Source of the DNA: Cellulomonas sp. RIT-PI-Y
GTDB taxonomy: Bacteria; Actinomycetota; Actinomycetes; Actinomycetales; Cellulomonadaceae
Length of the DNA: 64,000 nucleotides
Reading direction: 5' to 3'
Assembly (NCBI RefSeq): GCF_025642745.1
Contig: NZ_JANZKP010000001.1
Location: 154,516 to 218,515 of the forward strand
Under the pieces are notes generated by a model that was given only the letters and a program-made list of their open reading frames with translations, was not told the origin of the DNA and searched no databases. Each line of letters starts with the position of its first letter. Positions within the stretch are counted from its first letter, which is position 1. Positions 34,867-42,051 of the stretch are shown here, in pieces. The position numbers and the translations under genes were made by a program.

Positions 34867-35613
34867 GTGGAGTCCATCTCGATGGGACAGGTCTTCCTGT
34901 CCGAATTCCTCGGCACCGCCGTGCTGCTGCTGCTCGGTGCCGGCGTGGTGGCGAATGTCATCCTGCCCAAGACCAAGGGCTTCGCCGGCGGCACCCTGAT
35001 GATCAACTTCGGCTGGGGCCTCGCGGTCTTCGCCGGTGTGTACGTGGCGTTCAAGTCCGGCGCGCACCTGAACCCCGCGGTCACGCTGGGCATCTGGGCG
35101 GCCGGGAAGGACGAGTTCGCCCCGGGCGTCGAGGTGTCCGCCGCCAACGGTTTCCTCTACATCACGGCCCAGATGGCCGGTGCTGCGCTCGGTGCCGCGC
35201 TGGCGTACCTCGCCTACAAGAAGCACTTCGACGAGGACGCCGATCCCGCCGTGAAGCTCGGCGTGTTCTCCACCGGTCCGGAGCTGCGCTCCTACGGCTG
35301 GAACTTCGTCACCGAGGTCATCGCGACCTTCGTGCTGGTGTTCTGGGTGGTCGTCAGCGGCAACACCCCGGCCCAGATCGGCCCGCTCGGCGTGGCGCTG
35401 GTCGTGGTCGGCATCGGCGCCAGCCTCGGTGGCCCGACCGGCTACGCCATCAACCCTGCCCGTGACCTCGGGCCGCGTATCGCGCACGCCCTGCTGCCGA
35501 TCAAGGGCAAGGGCTCCTCCGACTGGTCGTACGCCTGGGTGCCGGTGCTCGGCCCGGCAGTCGGCGGCATCCTCGGCGGTCTGCTGGCCGCCGGCCTGGG
35601 CTGGGTCGCCTGA
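34867..35613 (+). CDS. glpF: Glycerol uptake facilitator (MIP channel)
   Basis: This 248-residue channel of six membrane segments has the two half-helix NPA motifs, SGAHLNPAVTLG near residue 68 and YAINPARDLGPRI near 197. The aspartate after the second motif and the nearby arginine (NPARDLGPR) mark an aquaglyceroporin filter rather than a water-only channel. It lets glycerol diffuse in for GlpK to trap. The GTG at 34867 follows AAAGAGG. Confidence 0.93.
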   Translation: MESISMGQVFLSEFLGTAVLLLLGAGVVANVILPKTKGFAGGTLMINFGWGLAVFAGVYVAFKSGAHLNPAVTLGIWAAGKDEFAPGVEVSAANGFLYITAQMAGAALGAALAYLAYKKHFDEDADPAVKLGVFSTGPELRSYGWNFVTEVIATFVLVFWVVVSGNTPAQIGPLGVALVVVGIGASLGGPTGYAINPARDLGPRIAHALLPIKGKGSSDWSYAWVPVLGPAVGGILGGLLAAGLGWVA

Positions 35614-35627
35614 CCCTCCGCACCTCG

Positions 35628-35667
35628 CACGCGGGTCGGGCCGCGACGACGTCGCCCGACCCGCGTG
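35628..35667 (+). terminator. Intercistronic hairpin between glpF and glpK
   Basis: The arm 35628-35641 is a perfect 14-base complement of 35654-35667, with a 12-base loop. It could be a partial terminator or an mRNA-stabilising hairpin that sets the ratio of glpK to glpF expression. Confidence 0.5.
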
Positions 35668-35721
35668 ATCCCCCTGCAGCGCCGCGGACCCCGCTCCGCA
35701 CCTCCAGACAAAGGAAGTGAC

Positions 35722-37242
35722 ATGTCCTCCACGTTCGTCATGGCCATCGACCAGGGCACCACCTCGTCCCGGGCGATCATCTTCGACCACAGCGGCCAGA
35801 TCGTGTCGGTCGGCCAGACCGAGCACCAGCAGATCTTCCCGCGGGCCGGCTGGGTCGAGCACGACCCGAACGAGATCTGGACCAACGTCCGCGAGGTCGT
35901 CGGCCTGGCGCTCACCCGCGCCAACAAGACCTACACCGACCTGGCCGCGATCGGCATCACCAACCAGCGCGAGACCGCGGTGGTCTGGGACCGCACCACC
36001 GGTCAGCCGGTCTACAACGCGATCGTCTGGCAGGACACCCGCACCCAGAAGATCTGCGACGACCTGGCCGCGCTCGGCGGCGGCGCCGAACGCTACAAGG
36101 AGCGCACCGGCCTGCCGCTGGCGACCTACTTCTCCGGCCCGAAGATCCGCTGGATCCTGGACAACGTCGAGGGTGCGCGGGAGAAGGCCGAGCGCGGCGA
36201 GCTGGCCTTCGGCAACACCGACTCCTGGGTGCTGTGGAACATGACCGGCGGGGTCGAGGGCGGCATCCACGTCACCGACGTCACCAACGCCTCGCGCACC
36301 CTGCTGATGAACGTCGACGACCTCACCTGGAACGAGGAGATCGCGGCGGAGATGGGCATCCCGCTGTCCATGCTGCCGGAGATCCGCTCCTCCTCCGAGG
36401 TCTACGGCGAGGGCCGCAAGGGCGGTCTGGTCCCGGGCGTGCCGATCGCGGGCATCCTGGGCGACCAGCAGGCCGCGACCTTCGGCCAGGCCTGCTTCGA
36501 GGTCGGCAACGCCAAGAACACCTACGGCACCGGCAACTTCATGCTGCTGAACACCGGCACCGAGCCGGTGGCCTCCAAGAACGGCCTGCTCACCACCGTC
36601 GCCTACAAGATCGGCGACGCCCCGCAGGTGTACGCGCTGGAGGGCTCGATCGCGGTCACCGGATCGCTGGTGCAGTGGCTGCGCGACAACCTGGGCATGT
36701 TCATGGACGCCCCGGACATCGAGTACCTGGCCAACAAGGTCGACGACAACGGCGGCGCGTACTTCGTGCCGGCGTTCTCCGGCCTGTTCGCCCCGTACTG
36801 GCGCTCCGACGCCCGCGGCGCCCTGGTCGGCCTGACCCGGTTCGTGAATCGCAACCACATCGCCCGCGCCGCGCTGGAGGCCACCGCCTTCCAGACCCGC
36901 GAGGTGATGGACGCGATGAACGCCGACTCCGGTGTGGCGCTCACCGAGCTCAAGGTGGACGGCGGCATGACCGCCAACAACCTGCTGATGCAGTTCCAGG
37001 CGGACATCCTCGACGTCCCGGTGATCAAGCCGAAGGTCGCTGAGACCACCGCGCTGGGTGCCGCCTACGCCGCCGGTATCGCGGTCGGCTTCTGGAACGG
37101 CGAGCAGGACGTCATCGACAACTGGGCCGAGGACAAGCGCTGGGAGTCGGCGATCGACTCCTCCGAGCGCGACCGGCAGTACCGGCTCTGGAAGAAGGCC
37201 GTCACCAAGACCTTCGACTGGGTCGACGACGACGTGAAGTGA
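35722..37242 (+). CDS. glpK: Glycerol kinase
   Basis: This 506-residue FGGY kinase phosphorylates glycerol at C3 with ATP. Visible are the ATP loop [16 protein letters not shown] at 7-22, [15 protein letters not shown], the glycerol-contacting WQDTRT, the family signature YTGTGN-like [15 protein letters not shown], and [17 protein letters not shown] near 414. The length equals that of E. coli GlpK. The ATG follows AAGGAAG. Last gene of the glp operon, followed at once by a strong terminator. Confidence 0.96.
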   Translation: MSSTFVMAIDQGTTSSRAIIFDHSGQIVSVGQTEHQQIFPRAGWVEHDPNEIWTNVREVVGLALTRANKTYTDLAAIGITNQRETAVVWDRTTGQPVYNAIVWQDTRTQKICDDLAALGGGAERYKERTGLPLATYFSGPKIRWILDNVEGAREKAERGELAFGNTDSWVLWNMTGGVEGGIHVTDVTNASRTLLMNVDDLTWNEEIAAEMGIPLSMLPEIRSSSEVYGEGRKGGLVPGVPIAGILGDQQAATFGQACFEVGNAKNTYGTGNFMLLNTGTEPVASKNGLLTTVAYKIGDAPQVYALEGSIAVTGSLVQWLRDNLGMFMDAPDIEYLANKVDDNGGAYFVPAFSGLFAPYWRSDARGALVGLTRFVNRNHIARAALEATAFQTREVMDAMNADSGVALTELKVDGGMTANNLLMQFQADILDVPVIKPKVAETTALGAAYAAGIAVGFWNGEQDVIDNWAEDKRWESAIDSSERDRQYRLWKKAVTKTFDWVDDDVK

Positions 37243-37251
37243 TCCACGCAT

Positions 37252-37287
37252 GAGAAGAGGGGCCCGGTCGACCGGGCCCCTCTTCTC
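37252..37287. terminator. Strong bidirectional terminator between glpK and kdgK
   Basis: The 36 bases form a perfect palindrome (arms GAGAAGAGGGGCCCGGTC and its complement), followed by TCTCT-type pyrimidines on the glpK side. It separates the convergent glp and kdgK-eda units. Confidence 0.88.
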
Positions 37288-37295
37288 GTCTCTGG

Positions 37296-38399
37296 TCAGC
37301 GGTCGACGCGGGCGCCGCCGCCACCGGCCAGCTTGAGCACCTCGGCACGGTTCGCCATCGACGTGTCACCCGGGGTGGTCATCGCCAGCGCGCCGTGCGC
37401 CGCGCCCCACTCCACCGCGGTCGACAGCGGCTCGCCGTCCAGCAACGCGGCGACCAGACCGGAGGCGAAGGAGTCCCCGCCGCCGACCCGGTCCAGGATC
37501 TCCAGCCGCTCGCGGTGCGTCGCCCGCACCAGACCGGAGTCCGCCGACCAGGCCAGCGCACCCCAGTCGTTCACCGTCGCCGACCGGACGGTGCGCAGCG
37601 TCGTCGCGATCACCCGGAAGTTCGGGTACTCGGCCGCCACCTGGTCGATCATCCGGGCGAAGCCGTCCACGTCCAGCTCGGCGAGGTCGGCGTCCACGCC
37701 CTCGACCTCGAACCCGAGGGAGGCGGTGAAGTCCTCCTCGTTGCCGATCATCACGTCCACGTAGGGCGCGATCGCGCGGTTCACCTCCTGCGCCTTCGCC
37801 TGGCCGCCGATCGACTTCCACAGGCTCGGGCGGTAGTTCAGGTCGTAGGACACCAGCGTGCCGTGCCGGCGGGCGGCCTGGACCGCGGCCAGCGTGGTCT
37901 CCGCGGAGGTCTCGCTCAACGCCGCGAAGATGCCTCCGGTGTGCAACCAGCGCGCGCCCTGCTGACCGAACAGGTCGTCCCAGTCCACGTCGTCCGGGGC
38001 CAGCTGGGACGCCGCGGTGTGCCCCCGGTCCGAGACGCCGACCGCGCCGCGCACTCCGAAGCCCCGCTCGGTGAAGTTGAGCCCGTTGCGCACGCTGCGG
38101 CCGACGCCGTCCGAGGGCACCCAGTGCAGGTGCGCGGTGTCGACGCCGCCGCCCAGGATCAGGTCCTCGACCAGACGTCCGACCTCGTTGTCGACCAGGG
38201 CGGTCACCACCGCGGTCCGCAGCCCGAACGCCCGGCGCAGTCCGCGGGCGACGTTGTACTCGCCACCCCCCTCGGAGGCCCGGAAGGCCCGGGCGGTGCG
38301 CACCCGGCCCTCACCGGGGTCCAGACGCAGCATCACCTCCCCGAGGGCGACCGCGTCGTAGCGGCAGTCGGCGGCGGGGCGGAGCGGGAGGGTGGTCAT
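37296..38399 (-). CDS. kdgK: 2-keto-3-deoxygluconate kinase (PfkB family)
   Basis: This 367-residue ribokinase-fold enzyme starts with YDAVALGEVMLRLDPGEGRVRTARAFRASEGGGEYNVARGL, the substrate-binding layout of KdgK, and has the C-terminal PfkB signature ILDRVGGGDSFASGLVAALL with the catalytic aspartate near 312. It makes KDPG from KDG, the product of galacturonate or glucuronate breakdown. It is transcribed with eda, 50 bases upstream. The ATG at 38399 follows AGGAGA. Other PfkB sugar kinases are possible, but the eda neighbour supports KdgK. Confidence 0.87.
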   Translation of the reverse strand: MTTLPLRPAADCRYDAVALGEVMLRLDPGEGRVRTARAFRASEGGGEYNVARGLRRAFGLRTAVVTALVDNEVGRLVEDLILGGGVDTAHLHWVPSDGVGRSVRNGLNFTERGFGVRGAVGVSDRGHTAASQLAPDDVDWDDLFGQQGARWLHTGGIFAALSETSAETTLAAVQAARRHGTLVSYDLNYRPSLWKSIGGQAKAQEVNRAIAPYVDVMIGNEEDFTASLGFEVEGVDADLAELDVDGFARMIDQVAAEYPNFRVIATTLRTVRSATVNDWGALAWSADSGLVRATHRERLEILDRVGGGDSFASGLVAALLDGEPLSTAVEWGAAHGALAMTTPGDTSMANRAEVLKLAGGGGARVDR

Positions 38400-38449
38400 G
38401 GCGGAGGTCTCCTGGGGTGTGGGGTGAGCGGGCGGGTCGGGCCGAGCGG

Positions 38450-39088
38450 TCAGGGCCGCAGTCGTGCGGCGAGGGCGACGGCGTCGGCGACCAGCGCCCG
38501 CACCCCGTCGACGTCCCCGGCGCGCACCCGGTCGCGCGGCACCATCCACGACCCGCCGACGGCGGCGACCGACGGCAGCGCCAGGTACTCGTGCAGGTTC
38601 GCCGGTCCGACCCCGCCGGTGGGCACGAACCGGACGCCGGTGAACGGCGCGGCCAGTGCGGCGATCGCGGCCGCCCCACCGGAGCTGCCGGCCGGGAAGA
38701 ACTTCACCGTGTCCAGGCCGAGCTCCAGCGCGGCCTGGACCTCGGTGGCGGTGACCGCACCGGGCAGCACCGGGATGCCGTGCTCCCGTGCCCGCTCGAC
38801 CACGGCCCGCGAGGTCCCCGGCGACACCAGGTAGCGCGCACCGGCGGCCACCGCCTGGTCGACCTGGGCCGGGGTGATCACGGTGCCCGCGCCGACCAGC
38901 AGGTCACCGCGATCGGCCATCACCCGGATCGAGTCCGCGGCGGCATCCGTCCGAAAGGTCACCTCCGCCACCGGCAGCCCGCCGTCGACCAGCGCGGACG
39001 CCAGGCCGTGCGCATCCGCGGCGTCGTCGAGCACGACCACGGGCACCAGGCGGGAGGAGGACAACTGGGTCAGGACATTGTCGGCCAT
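38450..39088 (-). CDS. eda: KHG/KDPG aldolase
   Basis: This 212-residue class I aldolase cleaves KDPG to pyruvate and glyceraldehyde 3-phosphate. The family residues are present: Glu42 in AEVTFRT, the VGAGTV loop, and the Schiff-base Lys129 in TVKFFPAG, then FVPTGGVGPANLHEYL for phosphate binding. Together with kdgK it completes the lower uronate route. The ATG at 39088 follows GGAA weakly. Two similar 17-base sites upstream suggest control by the IclR-type regulator encoded at 39455-40210. Confidence 0.93.
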   Translation of the reverse strand: MADNVLTQLSSSRLVPVVVLDDAADAHGLASALVDGGLPVAEVTFRTDAAADSIRVMADRGDLLVGAGTVITPAQVDQAVAAGARYLVSPGTSRAVVERAREHGIPVLPGAVTATEVQAALELGLDTVKFFPAGSSGGAAAIAALAAPFTGVRFVPTGGVGPANLHEYLALPSVAAVGGSWMVPRDRVRAGDVDGVRALVADAVALAARLRP

Positions 39089-39097
39089 CTGAGTTCC

Positions 39098-39135
39098 GTT
39101 TCACTGTGCGCAACGCGCGTACTGTTCTGTGCAAC
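39098..39135. promoter_or_regulatory. Tandem candidate IclR operators upstream of eda-kdgK
   Basis: GTTTCACTGTGCGCAAC (39098-39114) has imperfect GTT...AAC dyad symmetry. A second 17-base stretch at 39119-39135 shares its GTGCAAC end and flanking bases. IclR-family proteins often bind two such sites in tandem. This is the only place near eda where such sites occur. Confidence 0.4.
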
Positions 39136-39372
39136 GACAGCATGACACATCACGGCCGCGGCCCGCCGGGCTCCGGCCCCGCGGTCTGCCGGGTTCCGGC
39201 CCCGCGATCGCCGAGTCCGCCCCTCCGCGACCCGCCCACGGCCGAGTGCCGACCGCTCACGACCCCCGGGGCACCCCTTTCGCGCAGCCGCTCACGGCCG
39301 AGTGCGACGAACTTGTGGCTTTTCGGGCGATTCGGGCGACGACTTCTCCGCACTCGGCGAGGCAAGGCCCGG

Positions 39373-39440
39373 GCAAGTGCACGGGCCGAGCAAGCGCACG
39401 GGCCGGGCAAGCGCAGGGCCCGGGCGAGCGCGGTGGCCGG
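39373..39440. repeat. Four 17-base tandem repeats
   Basis: Units at 39373, 39390, 39407 and 39424 follow the pattern GCAAGCGCACGGGCCGG with small differences. They sit immediately beyond the iclR stop codon and have no spacers, so this is a minisatellite rather than a CRISPR array. Confidence 0.75.
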
Positions 39441-39454
39441 GCGGGTTCCGCGGA

Positions 39455-40210
39455 TCAGCGGGGCAGGGAGATGCCCGGGGGGAGGAGTGCGGGCAGGAGC
39501 TCGGTCAGGCGGGCGTGCACCTCGGCCATCCGGGCGGTCGGCATCCGCTCCGCGGGCGCGGTCACGCTCAGGGCGGCGACCGGCCGGCCCGGACCACGCA
39601 GCAACGGCACGGCCACGCACGCGATGCCGGGCTCGTTCTCCTGGGTCTCCTGCGCCCACCCGCGCTCGCGCGCCGCGGCCAGCTCGGCGTGCAGGAGCTC
39701 CGGGGAGAGATCCGCGGCGGCCGCGTAGTCGTCGGCGGTCGAGCGCGGCAGGTCCCGGAACGCGAGCATGGCCCGGCCGAGGGCGGTGGTCGCGGCCCAG
39801 TTGCGCCGGCCCACCGCGGACCAGACCCGGACCGCCCGCTCGGGCTCGACCTTGTCCAGGTAGACCACCTGCGTACCGCTGAGCACCCCCAGGTGCACCA
39901 GCTCGTCGGTGAACGCGCAGACCTCGAGCAGAGCGGGGCGCAGTCGCGCGGGCAGGTCGTCCTCCGCGAAGAACCGGTCCGCGAGCGCCACCGCGGCACC
40001 GCCGAGCTGGTACCGCCCGGTCACCGGGTCCTGGTCGACGAACCCACGGTGCCGGAGCGCGGCCAGCGAGCGGTGCACCGTCGTCTTGTGCAGGCCGAGC
40101 GCGGCGGCGAGGTCGGCGAGCGCCGCGCCCGCCGGTCCGGCCGAGGCGACCAGGTCGAGGGTGCGCAGCGCGCGGTCGACGCTCTCCACCGGGGCCGTGT
40201 TCTCCTGCAC
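39455..40210 (-). CDS. IclR-family regulator, probably of KDG catabolism
   Basis: The 251-residue protein has an N-terminal winged helix (SVDRALRTLDLVASAGPAGAALADLAAALGLHKTTVHRSLAALRHRGFV, residues 10-58) followed by the IclR effector domain (LVHLGVLSGTQVVYLDKVEPER, TALGRAMLAF, GIACVAVPLLRGPGRPVAALSVTAPAERM). KdgR-type members respond to KDG. Its position upstream of eda-kdgK on the same strand supports that role. The GTG at 40210 has TAGGCT exactly 6 bases upstream and no ribosome site. Confidence 0.88.
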   Translation of the reverse strand: MQENTAPVESVDRALRTLDLVASAGPAGAALADLAAALGLHKTTVHRSLAALRHRGFVDQDPVTGRYQLGGAAVALADRFFAEDDLPARLRPALLEVCAFTDELVHLGVLSGTQVVYLDKVEPERAVRVWSAVGRRNWAATTALGRAMLAFRDLPRSTADDYAAAADLSPELLHAELAAARERGWAQETQENEPGIACVAVPLLRGPGRPVAALSVTAPAERMPTARMAEVHARLTELLPALLPPGISLPR

Positions 40211-40216
40211 CCGGTC

Positions 40217-40222
40217 AGCCTA
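40217..40222 (-). promoter_or_regulatory. Leaderless -10 element of the iclR gene
   Basis: The minus strand reads TAGGCT, followed by 6 bases and the GTG start at 40210. Confidence 0.65.
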
Positions 40223-40235
40223 GGTGCCACAGGGT

Positions 40236-41603
40236 TCAGGACAGCGCGGAGATGAACAGCCGGGCGACCGTGAAGTAGATCATCAGCCCGGTGCCGTCCA
40301 CGATGGTGGCGATCATCGGCCCCGAGACCACTGCCGGGTCGATGCCGATCTTGCGCAGCACCAGGGGCAGGACGGACGCGATCAGCGACGCCCACAGCAC
40401 GATCGCCGCCGCGGACACCGCCACCGTGACTCCGACCTCGACGCCGACCCCGAGCGTCCAGGCCCGGATCAGCGCCATCGCCGCCATGGTGACCGCGATC
40501 ATCGTGCCGGTGGTCAGCTCCTTGCGGAGCACCCGGCCGACGTCCCGCAGCCGGACCTCCCCGGTGGCCATCGCCCGGATCAGGGTGGTGGTGATCTGCG
40601 TGCCGGCGTTGCCGCCGGTGCCGATCAGCAGCGGCACGAAGAAGGTCAGCGCGACCACGGTCGCCAGCTCGTCCTCGAAGGCGCGCAGCACCGAGCCGGT
40701 GTACATCTCGGCCAGGAAGAGCGCGAGCATCCACACCACCCGCTTGCGCCACAGCAGCCACGGGCTGGCGCGCAGGTACGGCACCTCCAGCGGCTCGCTG
40801 CCGCCCTGGCGGGCCGCGTCCTCGGTGGTCTCCTCCTGCATGATGTCGGCGATGTCGTCCGGGCTGAGCACCCCGATCAGCCGGCCGTCGTCCACCACCG
40901 GCAGCGCGGACAGCCGGTGCTCGCCGAGCAGCCGGGCCGCCCGCTCCTGGTCGGCGGTGGCCTCGACGCAGACCGGGTCGTCCCGCATCAGGTCGGCCAC
41001 CACCCCGTCGGCAGGGGCGAGCACCAGGTCCCGGAAGCTGACCACGCCGCGCAGGATCGGCAGTCCGGCGTCGTCCGGAGTGGTCACGTAGACCTCGGTG
41101 GTGCCCTCGGCCGGTGACTGGCCCTGGATCGCGTCGACCGCCTCCCGGACGCTCTGGGTCGGCAGCACCGTGACGACCTCGGGGTTCATCTGCGCGGCGG
41201 CCGAGTCCTCCGGCCAGGCGAGCAGGCCACGGATCACCGCGGACCGGGCGATCGCCATCGCGGACAGCACGTGCGCCCGCTCGTCGTCGTCCACCGCGCG
41301 CAGCACCTCGGCGGCGGTGTCCGGCTCCATGGAGTCCACCAGCCCGGCGGCGACGGTCGGCGGCAGGACGATCAGCACCTCGGCGACCGTGTGCGGGTCG
41401 AGGCTGCCGAACAGCTCCCGTGCGGTGTCCGGGCGCAGCAGCCGGATCAGGGCGCGGACCTGGGCGTCGGAGAGCTCCGCGAGCTGGTCAGCGCGGGTCC
41501 GGCGATCGGTGACGGTGTCGAGCCAGATCTCGACCGAGCGGGGGGTCGCCACCGACAGCACGTCGTGCAGGTCGAGGCTGGTGAGGGTGGTGGTGGGCGT
41601 CAT
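40236..41603 (-). CDS. mgtE: Magnesium channel/transporter MgtE
   Basis: This 455-residue Mg2+ channel has an N-terminal MgtE_N superhelix (DLHDVLS... to about 130), a CBS pair (about 135-260, containing LPTQSVREAVDAIQ and VCVEATADQERAARLL...LPVVDDGRLIGVLSPDDI), the plug helix, and five membrane segments with the signature FVPLLIGTGGNAGTQITTTLIRAMATGEV. The cytoplasmic domains gate the pore when Mg2+ is high. The ATG at 41603 follows AGGAGA. A 300-base leader with a proline-rich small ORF precedes it, suggesting additional Mg2+-dependent control of expression. Confidence 0.93.
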   Translation of the reverse strand: MTPTTTLTSLDLHDVLSVATPRSVEIWLDTVTDRRTRADQLAELSDAQVRALIRLLRPDTARELFGSLDPHTVAEVLIVLPPTVAAGLVDSMEPDTAAEVLRAVDDDERAHVLSAMAIARSAVIRGLLAWPEDSAAAQMNPEVVTVLPTQSVREAVDAIQGQSPAEGTTEVYVTTPDDAGLPILRGVVSFRDLVLAPADGVVADLMRDDPVCVEATADQERAARLLGEHRLSALPVVDDGRLIGVLSPDDIADIMQEETTEDAARQGGSEPLEVPYLRASPWLLWRKRVVWMLALFLAEMYTGSVLRAFEDELATVVALTFFVPLLIGTGGNAGTQITTTLIRAMATGEVRLRDVGRVLRKELTTGTMIAVTMAAMALIRAWTLGVGVEVGVTVAVSAAAIVLWASLIASVLPLVLRKIGIDPAVVSGPMIATIVDGTGLMIYFTVARLFISALS

Positions 41604-41795
41604 GACGCGTCTCCTGACCGGGGTGCCCGCCGGCCACGTGCGCACGCCGACACCCGGGCAGCACGGTCGTCGACGACGTGGCGCTGCCCGGGTACAGGGG
41701 TGATCAGGGGACCGACGGGGCGGTGTACGGGTGTACGCACCACCGAGGTGGTGCCGGAGCTCTCCGGCGACGCCGCGCCGGACGGTCCCGCGCTG
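41604..41795 (-). promoter_or_regulatory. Structured mgtE 5' leader
   Basis: After the small ORF, the leader RNA can form several hairpins: CCGGAGAGCTCCGG (41754-41767), CACCACC/GGTGGTG (41738-41753), and a long stem with perfect 10-base arms (41653-41662 / 41683-41692) whose loop contains the self-complementary GTCGTCGACGAC. No gene is present. I could not match it to the M-box or ykoK consensus by eye. Confidence 0.55.
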
Positions 41796-41858
41796 TCAGA
41801 TCAGCGCGGACGGCACGACGGGCGTCGACGGATGCGGACTACTTGCGGAGTCACTCAT
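41796..41858 (-). CDS. Proline-rich 20-residue leader peptide upstream of mgtE
   Basis: The ORF reads MSDSASSPHPSTPVVPSALI and ends in TGA. GAGGAGGTG lies 5 bases before the ATG, one of the best ribosome sites in the window. Prolines occupy positions 8, 10, 13 and 16. Salmonella MgtL, a 17-residue Pro-rich peptide in the mgtA leader, controls an Mg2+ transporter by ribosome behaviour at low Mg2+. A similar role is inferred here from position and composition; no homologue is claimed. Confidence 0.6.
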   Translation of the reverse strand: MSDSASSPHPSTPVVPSALI

Positions 41859-41909
41859 CGCGCCACCTCCTCGCGTCGTGCCGGGTCGGGACCGATCGGT
41901 CCACCGCCG

Positions 41910-41938
41910 AGGGTAGCCCTCCGCCCGACCGGGGCCAA
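41910..41938 (-). promoter_or_regulatory. Promoter of the mgtE leader
   Basis: The minus strand has TTGGCC (41933-41938), a 17-base spacer, and TACCCT (41910-41915). Transcription would start near 41903, giving about a 300-base leader that includes the small ORF at 41796-41858. Confidence 0.5.
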
Positions 41939-42039
41939 CCACCCGAAGGCCCCCGGTGACGGGGATCACCCCGTCGTCCACCTGCCGAATGGACCGGCCG
42001 GCCTGGGGACCATCCGTCCGCGTGGTGGGCGGACGCACC

Positions 42040-42045
42040 TAGGGT
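42040..42045 (+). promoter_or_regulatory. Leaderless -10 element of recQ
   Basis: TAGGGT is followed by 6 bases and the GTG start at 42052. No ribosome site is present. Confidence 0.65.
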
Positions 42046-42051
42046 GGACGG

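Larger units (their letters stand above)
39089..39454. repeat. 366-base non-coding gap with tandem and inverted repeats
   Basis: Between iclR and eda there is no convincing gene. The stretch holds a possible tandem operator (39098-39135), a 19-base direct repeat (39165-39183 and 39188-39206, one mismatch) and a 13-base direct repeat CACGGCCGAGTGC (39237-39249, 39293-39305). It also holds a 10-base perfect inverted repeat (39297-39306 / 39349-39358) around an unusually AT-rich core, and four 17-base tandem units (39373-39440). Confidence 0.7.

Noticed and set aside
32113..37251. A 1,712-codon open frame antisense to the whole glp operon
   Set aside because: It is a composition artefact: with GC-biased third positions the opposite strand rarely meets stop codons. 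The opposite strand encodes clear GlpD, GlpF and GlpK, and this frame has no recognisable domain.
39373..39440. Possible CRISPR array
   Set aside because: The 17-base units are contiguous, without spacers, and no cas genes are present.
41604..41795. M-box (ykoK) Mg2+ riboswitch in the mgtE leader
   Set aside because: No recognisable M-box consensus could be found by eye. A covariance-model search would be needed, and the uORF gives a simpler reading.
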